From positions 186,001 through 250,000 of the forward strand of contig NZ_FXBM01000002.1 of NCBI RefSeq assembly GCF_900177245.1: a stretch of 64,000 nucleotides of DNA, written 5' to 3'. Positions 59,460 to 64,000 of the stretch are shown piece after piece. The position numbers were made by a program, and so were the translations under genes. Numbering within the stretch: position 1 is the first letter of the stretch; each line of letters opens with the position of its first letter. This DNA is from Rathayibacter oskolensis (GTDB taxonomy: Bacteria > Actinomycetota > Actinomycetes > Actinomycetales > Microbacteriaceae). The notes below the pieces were generated by a model. That model was not told where the DNA came from. It was given only the letters and a program-made list of their open reading frames with translations, and ran no database searches.

Positions 59460-60398
59460 TCAGCGGGCCTCCGTGCGCGTATCCCGACGGGACGGCACGT
59501 CGGCTGAGAGAGGGCGGCCCGCCCGCTCCTCGAGCAGTGCAGCAGCGAGGAGCTCGCCGTCCACGTCGCCGAAGGAGGCGAGGGCCTCCCGGTGCAGGCG
59601 CGTGACGAGCTCGATCGTCTCGTGCGGCGTCCCGGCTTCCTCCGCGAGTCGGAGGACCGTCTCGAGCTCCTCGACCACGCGGCCGAGAGAGAAGTCGGGC
59701 AGGGGGTCGCCGGCCAGGATCGACGGCGCGTGCCGTTCGAGGAACGCACTCGCGCCGGGACTCTCGAGCAGCGCGGCGTGCAGCGCGGACGGGTCCCAGC
59801 CCAGCGCCCGGCCGAGGAGGAGGACCTCGGTGACCGCGATCACCTGCCCGAACCAGAGGGTGTTCGCGATCAGTTTCGCGACGTGCCCGAGCGCAGGATC
59901 CGTCTGCACGACGGTGGCCGAGCCATCGTGCCCCAGCGCGGTGAGGATGCCCGACACCTCCCGCACCTCCGCGGGCTCCCCCGCGAGGTAGAAGCCGAGC
60001 GTGCCCGCGGCGGCGTCCGCCGGCCCGCCCCGCATCGGAGCCGCGACCGAGCCGACACCGCGACCCGCCGCCTCCACCACCAGGGCCGACACGCTCCGCG
60101 GATCGTTGCTCGTGAAGTCGAGCCAGACACCGCCCGGAGCCAGCGCTCCGAGCGCACCGTCCGCTCCGGTCAGGGCGTCCCGGCATTCGATCGGCCCCGG
60201 CAGCACGGTGATCAGCGTGTCCGAGCGAGCGGCCAGCGCACCACCGTCCGGCGCCGTCGGCAGACCCTCGGCACGCGCGCGCTCCAGCGCCCCCTCGTCG
60301 ATGTCCGACACCGTCACGTCGAACCCGTGCCGGTGGAGGCGCCGCGCGACGGGCGCTCCCATGCGGCCGTACCCGAGGATGCCGATGCGTCTGCTCAC
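59460..60398 (-). CDS. NAD(P)-dependent 3-hydroxyisobutyrate-dehydrogenase-like oxidoreductase
   Basis: A 312-residue beta-hydroxyacid dehydrogenase/imine-reductase family member. The N-terminal motif is IGILGYGRMGAPVARRLHRHGFDVTVSDID, the conserved substrate motif is SVAAPMRGGPADAAAGTLGFYLAG, and the catalytic Lys lies in HVAKLIANTLWFGQVIAVTE. The fold and Lys are intact. The substrate is probably a hydroxy acid or a cyclic imine. GTG 60398 is chosen because no upstream residues match. It is divergent from the SAP-domain gene, separated by 49 bases. Confidence 0.86.
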   Translation of the reverse strand: MSRRIGILGYGRMGAPVARRLHRHGFDVTVSDIDEGALERARAEGLPTAPDGGALAARSDTLITVLPGPIECRDALTGADGALGALAPGGVWLDFTSNDPRSVSALVVEAAGRGVGSVAAPMRGGPADAAAGTLGFYLAGEPAEVREVSGILTALGHDGSATVVQTDPALGHVAKLIANTLWFGQVIAVTEVLLLGRALGWDPSALHAALLESPGASAFLERHAPSILAGDPLPDFSLGRVVEELETVLRLAEEAGTPHETIELVTRLHREALASFGDVDGELLAAALLEERAGRPLSADVPSRRDTRTEAR

Positions 60399-60447
60399 GG
60401 CCCCAGCATGCCTCGCTCCGCACGGCGGACACGAGGAGGATGAGCCC

Positions 60448-61044
60448 ATGTCGACGACGGACGGACCCGCCTCCCGCACGGACACGGACCCCGGCGGCGG
60501 GACGGAGGAGACCAGGCCCCCGCTCGATGACCGGCTGACCGAGGCCGAGTTCCGCCGCTGGTACTGGCTCCGCGACGAGCTCGCCGCGTTCGCGCGCGCC
60601 CGCGGCGTGAGCGCATCGGGAGCCAAGACCGCGCTGACCGAGCGTCTCGCCGACTCCCTCGCGGGCCGGACGACGACCGCTCCTCCTCGGCAGGCCGCCA
60701 CGCCGCAGCTCGCCGGCCCGCTGACCTCGGACACCGTCGTCCCGGCGGGTCAACGGGCGAGCCAGCTTCTCCGCGCCTGGTTCCTCGATCAGGTCGGGCC
60801 GTCGTTCCGCTTCGACGCCGCGATGCGCCAGCATCTCGCGTCGGGTGGGGGGACGCTCGGCGATGCGGTGGCCTTCTGGCACGCCTCGCGATCGAACGAG
60901 CCGCGGCCGATCGAGCCGCAGTTCGAGCTCAACCGCTTCACCCGCGCCTGGCACGCCGAGCACCCGAACGGCGACCGCGCCGAGCTCCTCGCCGCCTGGC
61001 GCGAGTACCGGGCGCTGCCCGCCGACGCCCGCAGCCGGGCCTGA
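60448..61044 (+). CDS. SAP/HeH- and DUF6434-domain protein
   Basis: A 198-residue cytosolic protein. An N-terminal SAP/HeH-like helix pair, LTEAEFRRWYWLRDELAAFARARGVSASGAKTALTERLADSL (residues ~30-71), should bind DNA or another partner. The rest, AGQRASQLLRAWFLDQVGPSFRFDAAMRQHLASGGGTLGDAVAFWHASR, follows the pattern of DUF6434, which is often fused to SAP. Function is unknown; a nucleic-acid role is plausible. ATG 60448 is preceded by GAGGAGG. Confidence 0.78.
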   Translation: MSTTDGPASRTDTDPGGGTEETRPPLDDRLTEAEFRRWYWLRDELAAFARARGVSASGAKTALTERLADSLAGRTTTAPPRQAATPQLAGPLTSDTVVPAGQRASQLLRAWFLDQVGPSFRFDAAMRQHLASGGGTLGDAVAFWHASRSNEPRPIEPQFELNRFTRAWHAEHPNGDRAELLAAWREYRALPADARSRA

Positions 61045-61086
61045 ATCAGTCGAGCGTTCTGCCCGTGCTGTGACGCGCGGGCAGGA

Positions 61087-61806
61087 TCAGCGCGTTCCGC
61101 CGTATGCCGCGGGAACGAGGTCCTTCCTGGGCTCGCCGCTCTCGACGAGTTCGAGGATCGCGTCAGCGACGTGCTCGGGTGCGTCGAAAGTCGCTCCGGC
61201 CGTCATCGCTTCCGCGGCGGCGCGACCCGCTCGGATCGAGGTGAGGAACTCGGTGTCGGTGGCGAAGGGGATCATCGTCGATACAAGGACTCCCGTCCCC
61301 TCCAGTTCGTTCCGGGCGATTGCGGACAGACGCTCGAGGGCGATCTTGGATGCGACGTAGCCGCCCGTTCCCGGGACATCGGCGAAGGTCGTCCCGGAGC
61401 TGACGTTCACGATGCTGCCCGCACCCTGACGGCGCATGGCCGGCAGAACGGCCTGCATCATGGCCAACGGCGCCACGAGGTTCAGTTCGAGGACGCCGCG
61501 GAAGTCATCGAGCGAGATCTGCTCCGTCTCGGCCTGGAGGCCCTGACCGGCGTTGTTGACGAGCACGTCGATGCGTCCGAAAGCATCGAGCGCCGCCTGC
61601 GCCAGCGCCGTCACCTGCGCCTGGTCGGTGACGTCGCAGCGCACCGCGATCGCTCCGTCGAGCTCCGCCGCGAGGTCTCGCACGCGGTCCTCCCGCCGGG
61701 CGGCCAGGACGACCCGCGCCCCGGCGGCCGACGCGGCTCGAGCGGTCGCAGCCCCGATACCGGACGACGCGCCTGTGATCACGAACACCGAATCCTTGAT
61801 CTTCAT
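61087..61806 (-). CDS. Short-chain dehydrogenase/reductase
   Basis: A 239-residue classical SDR: VITGASSGIGAATARAASAAGARVVLAARRED (residues ~9-40), VLVNNAGQGLQAE, the catalytic Ser in NVSSGTTFADVPGTGGYVASKIAL, with Tyr and Lys in YVASK. It is divergent from a TetR gene, and a perfect 14-bp inverted repeat lies between them. ATG 61806 has AAGGAGAAG upstream. The substrate is unknown. Confidence 0.9.
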   Translation of the reverse strand: MKIKDSVFVITGASSGIGAATARAASAAGARVVLAARREDRVRDLAAELDGAIAVRCDVTDQAQVTALAQAALDAFGRIDVLVNNAGQGLQAETEQISLDDFRGVLELNLVAPLAMMQAVLPAMRRQGAGSIVNVSSGTTFADVPGTGGYVASKIALERLSAIARNELEGTGVLVSTMIPFATDTEFLTSIRAGRAAAEAMTAGATFDAPEHVADAILELVESGEPRKDLVPAAYGGTR

Positions 61807-61848
61807 GGTCTTCTCCTTCGCCCGGCCACCGATCGGCGGCTCTCGACA

Positions 61849-61880
61849 CGAATTACGCTACTGCCAAGTAGCGTAATTCG
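61849..61880. promoter_or_regulatory. TetR operator: perfect 14-bp inverted repeat
   Basis: CGAATTACGCTACT-GCCA-AGTAGCGTAATTCG. The 32-bp site sits between the SDR and the TetR gene, and is AT-rich in a GC-rich genome. It overlaps the probable -35 region of the TetR promoter, and would repress both genes. Confidence 0.82.
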
Positions 61881-61904
61881 ATGAGCGGCCGTAGTCTTCG
61901 GTGG

Positions 61905-62549
61905 ATGGACACCCCTGCCCGGCAGCCCGGCGGCCCGCGATCGAGCGAACCGCAGCCCGGCCGCCCGTACGACCGCTCGAGCGACGCGCTGATCCTGGCG
62001 ACGACTCTCGATCTGCTCGCCGAACGCGCCTACGAGCGCGTCACCCTCGACGACGTCGCCACCCGCACCGGCAAGGCCAAGACGACCCTCTACCGCCGTT
62101 GGCCCACGAAGGACGCCCTCGTCCTGGCCGCGATCCGCTCGATCGGACGACCCCCGGAGATCGATCTCCTCCCCGACCGGGGGTCTCTGCGGTCTGATCT
62201 GCTCGCCGTGATCGACTCCCCCTGGCTCGGCGGGGCCGACCGGCGGTCGTCGATCTTCGCCGGTCTCATGGTCGCCGCTCGAAGCTCTGGGAGCCTGGCC
62301 GACGTGATCAGGGCCGAGGTCACCGAACCGTACGTCGAGATCTATCGTCGCCTCCTCGAGAGGGCGATCGACCAGGGCCGGGTGCCTCGGGAGACGACGG
62401 AACGCGTGGCCGTCCTGGCAGAGGTGATCCCCGCGATGAGTACCCACCGCCTCGGTGCCGGCAGCGAACCCCTCCGACGCGATTTCTTCGTCTCCGTGCT
62501 CGACGACGTCGTACTCGCAGCACTCCGAGGATCGGGCGGCAGTCTGTAA
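61905..62549 (+). CDS. TetR family transcriptional regulator
   Basis: About 214 residues. Helix-turn-helix: LDLLAERAYERVTLDDVATRTGKAKTTLYRRWPTKDALVLAAI; the C-terminal domain ends in FFVSVLDDVVLAALRG. I chose ATG 61905 because TAGTCT (61892-61897) ends 7 bases before it, giving a leaderless mRNA and placing the operator upstream of the promoter. The alternative ATG 61881 directly abuts the operator and has no ribosome-binding site. It probably represses itself and the divergent SDR. Confidence 0.82.
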   Translation: MDTPARQPGGPRSSEPQPGRPYDRSSDALILATTLDLLAERAYERVTLDDVATRTGKAKTTLYRRWPTKDALVLAAIRSIGRPPEIDLLPDRGSLRSDLLAVIDSPWLGGADRRSSIFAGLMVAARSSGSLADVIRAEVTEPYVEIYRRLLERAIDQGRVPRETTERVAVLAEVIPAMSTHRLGAGSEPLRRDFFVSVLDDVVLAALRGSGGSL

Positions 62550-62610
62550 CGCTCCAGCACAGATGACTCAGAGCGGAACGCTCACCCGGTGCAGGTCATC
62601 GCCCGGATCC

Positions 62611-62633
62611 GAGACGCGCATCACCCGCGTCTC
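62611..62633. terminator. Hairpin after the TetR gene
   Basis: GAGACGCG-CATCACC-CGCGTCTC, an 8-bp perfect stem with a 7-nt loop, 62 bases after the TetR stop. It could terminate that gene or the TetR remnant running in from the right. No T-run. Confidence 0.45.
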
Positions 62634-62679
62634 GACCAGGTGCTGCAGTGGATCGTCCCGAGAGGGGCAGCCGGAGTCG

Positions 62680-62868
62680 TCAGGGCTTGCCTGGGCGGAG
62701 TCGATCCACCATCAGGTCGATGCGGTCCAGATGCTGATCCGGCCGGAGACGCCCGCCCTGGCCGAGCAGGACGAGCCCGTGCAACGCAGCCCAGAACACC
62801 TCCGTGAGGACCTCGGCGTCGTCGTCGTCGACTCGCGGCCCGATCGCCGCCCGCATCTCGTCACCGGA
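62680..62868 (-). pseudogene. TetR regulator remnant (C-terminal ~62 residues)
   Basis: SGDEMRAAIGPRVDDDDAEV... then FWAALHGLVLLGQGGRL and DRIDLMVDRLRPGKP to a stop at 62680. The FWAALHGLV segment is the ligand-domain core of a TetR_C family. There is no helix-turn-helix on this side: the frame loses all TetR similarity at about 62868, where it meets the hydrolase fragment on the other strand. Confidence 0.75.
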
Positions 62869-62876
62869 CGCCGTCG

Positions 62877-63143
62877 ATGGCGTCGGCCGCGAACCACTTC
62901 CTCGTCGCGGAGAGCGCGCCTCCTCTCGACCTCTCCGTGCTGCGCGGGGTGCCGACGCTGGTCGTCCACGGCTCGTCCGATCCCCTCTTCCCGCCGGCGC
63001 ACGGTGAGGCGCTCGCGGAGGCGCTCGGAGCGAGCCTGATGGTGCTCGACGGCGTCGGCCACCAGGCACCGCCGCCCGCGACGTGGGTCGAGCTCGTGCC
63101 GGCGATCGCCGGCCATGTGCGGAAGCACGGCTCCCGAGCCTGA
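62877..63143 (+). pseudogene. Alpha/beta-hydrolase remnant (C-terminal ~88 residues)
   Basis: Begins MASAANHFLVAESAPPLDLS... and continues LRGVPTLVVHGSSDPLFPPAHGEALAEALGASLMVLDGVGHQAPP. The catalytic Asp (HGSSDPLF) and His (GVGHQ) are present, but the whole N-terminal half with the nucleophile Ser is missing. An ATG happens to open the frame, but no complete enzyme is encoded. Similarity starts within 10 bases of where the TetR remnant ends, on the opposite strand. Confidence 0.8.
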
Positions 63144-63176
63144 CGTCGTCGTCCGCTCGGGTCACGCGGTGCTAGC

Positions 63177-63470
63177 GTGCGCCAGTCACATGATCGGACG
63201 CGGGCCGTCCTCTTCGGAGTCGCCGTGCATCTGGCGCGGTTCGGCGTCATCACGGGCGCCCTCGCCGCGGCGGCCGCGATCGGGATTCCAGGCTGGTACC
63301 TCGGCCTGACCGCGAACGTCGCGTGCGTCGTCTTCGCGTCAGCGCTCGTGACCTGGCGGCGGCTGTGGCGCACGAGCGGGATCCTCGCCGCCGGTCGCGG
63401 CCGGACCGCGCTGCTGCTCGTGTTCTTCGCGGCTGCGACTGCTCGGCTGAGTGACCGGTGCCCGCACTGA
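63177..63470 (+). CDS. Small predicted membrane protein
   Basis: A 97-residue product with two hydrophobic segments, FGVITGALAAAAAIGIPGWYLGLTANVACVVFASALV and a shorter TALLLVFFAAATARL, and Arg-rich borders. No family is recognised. GTG 63177 overlaps a TAGCGT box, so a start a few codons downstream is possible. It follows the hydrolase remnant and may be its old downstream neighbour. Confidence 0.5.
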   Translation: MRQSHDRTRAVLFGVAVHLARFGVITGALAAAAAIGIPGWYLGLTANVACVVFASALVTWRRLWRTSGILAAGRGRTALLLVFFAAATARLSDRCPH

Positions 63471-63572
63471 CGCCGCGGTGACAGACGGCGCGCGGAACGA
63501 GCGGTGGGTCGGCTCCCGCTGAGTGCGTCACCTCTCACGCGGATCCGGGCGGCCCATTGTCAGCAGCGCCTC

Positions 63573-64000
63573 TCAGAGGTGGACGACCTCCGGGCCGGCC
63601 GCATGCGAGTACTCGAAGAACAGGTGGGACACCAGGGCGGCCCGGGACGACACGCCGGTTTTCATGAGCACGGCTTTGACGTGATCCCGCACGGTGTGCT
63701 CGGAGAGGAACAGGGAGTCCGCGATCGCGGTCGTCGACTCTCCTCGTGCCAATCTCAGCGTGACCTCGAGCTCGCGACGCGACAACCCGTAGGCCTCTGC
63801 GAGCATCGGTGCGAGGTCTCGGCGGGTCGTCGGATCGATGGTCACCGCGAAGGCCCGTGGTTCACCTGTCGATCCGCGCAGCGCTGATGCCCGGATCCGC
63901 AACCACTGCCCTGAGCGCGATGGCAGCAGCATCTCGCCGGTTCCGTGTGCGCGACCGTGCTCGACGGCCCTGGCGTGCGCGAGCGCGGTGGTCAGCGCGG
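63573..64000 (-). CDS. LuxR family transcriptional regulator, C-terminal part (gene runs off the window)
   Basis: At least 142 residues, open to the right edge. The C-terminal LuxR/NarL helix-turn-helix is complete: YGLSRRELEVTLRLARGESTTAIADSLFLSEHTVRDHVKAVLMKTGVSSRAALVSHLFF. The visible N-terminal part (LRIRASALRGSTGEPRAFAVTIDP) resembles a PAS or GAF sensor edge. The start lies beyond the window, so length and input domain are unknown. Confidence 0.85.
   Translation of the reverse strand, partial: ALTTALAHARAVEHGRAHGTGEMLLPSRSGQWLRIRASALRGSTGEPRAFAVTIDPTTRRDLAPMLAEAYGLSRRELEVTLRLARGESTTAIADSLFLSEHTVRDHVKAVLMKTGVSSRAALVSHLFFEYSHAAGPEVVHL

Noticed and set aside
62877-63143. Treating the hydrolase fragments at 55.1 and 62.9 kb as one gene split by an insertion
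   Set aside because: The N-terminal fragment and the C-terminal fragment look like different hydrolase subfamilies; a deletion in a divergent TetR/hydrolase pair explains 62.9 kb on its own.

Overview
The window is very G+C-rich, densely packed DNA from an actinobacterium, most likely a plant-associated member of the Microbacteriaceae. Grounds: codon use strongly biased to G/C at third positions, frequent GTG starts and GTGA/ATGA gene overlaps, DtxR/IdeR-type iron boxes, many TANNNT boxes placed 6-7 nt before the start codon (leaderless mRNAs), a lactococcin 972-type bacteriocin operon, and a large set of plant-cell-wall sugar enzymes. The family assignment is inference. I saw no rRNA, tRNA, CRISPR array or insertion sequence.

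Layout. 1-3.3 kb: a siderophore-binding lipoprotein with iron boxes, a TetR/SDR divergent pair and two very small genes. 3.3-7.9 kb: L-rhamnose catabolism (rhamnulokinase, fused aldolase/dehydrogenase, DeoR regulator). 7.9-9.4 kb: a VOC protein and WYL regulator sharing a palindromic operator. 9.5-12.7 kb: a lactococcin 972-like bacteriocin, its 7TM membrane protein and ABC ATPase. 12.7-17.9 kb: small proteins, a TPR-like protein, an FAD oxidoreductase behind a near-perfect palindrome, a MarR/quinone oxidoreductase pair and a TetR. 17.9-22.2 kb: two Gfo/Idh/MocA dehydrogenases and a ThuA protein, divergent from a LacI regulator, with two TTGCGCAA operators between them. 22.3-23.4 kb: an acetyltransferase and a RibD/DHFR-like reductase.

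23.4-45.3 kb is a large oligosaccharide-utilisation locus: LacI regulator, nucleoside-hydrolase-like protein, sugar ABC importer (binding protein and two permeases, no ATPase), GH3, aldo-keto reductase, GH27, two GH51-type enzymes, GH36, GH127, an MFS transporter and an unassigned two-domain protein of 735 residues that looks like an (alpha/alpha)6-barrel glycosidase. None of the enzymes has a signal peptide, so imported arabinose/galactose-containing oligosaccharides (for example from arabinogalactan or hydroxyproline-linked arabinans) are probably taken apart inside the cell. The unassigned enzyme is the best candidate for new biochemistry.

45.4-64 kb is a patchwork of regulator/oxidoreductase pairs with clear inverted-repeat operators, and two large secreted proteins: a DMFase-like protein with three DUF4082 modules, and a ricin-lectin/FN3/PQQ-type sugar dehydrogenase. 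It also carries rearrangement scars. The last 0.5 kb of the DUF4082 gene is duplicated 4.9 kb downstream, where it cuts off an alpha/beta-hydrolase gene. Near 62.87 kb a divergent TetR/hydrolase pair has been fused by what looks like a single deletion. A three-copy palindromic repeat (GTTGTCGTACTCG arms) sits at gene ends at 1.2 and 32.4-32.5 kb.
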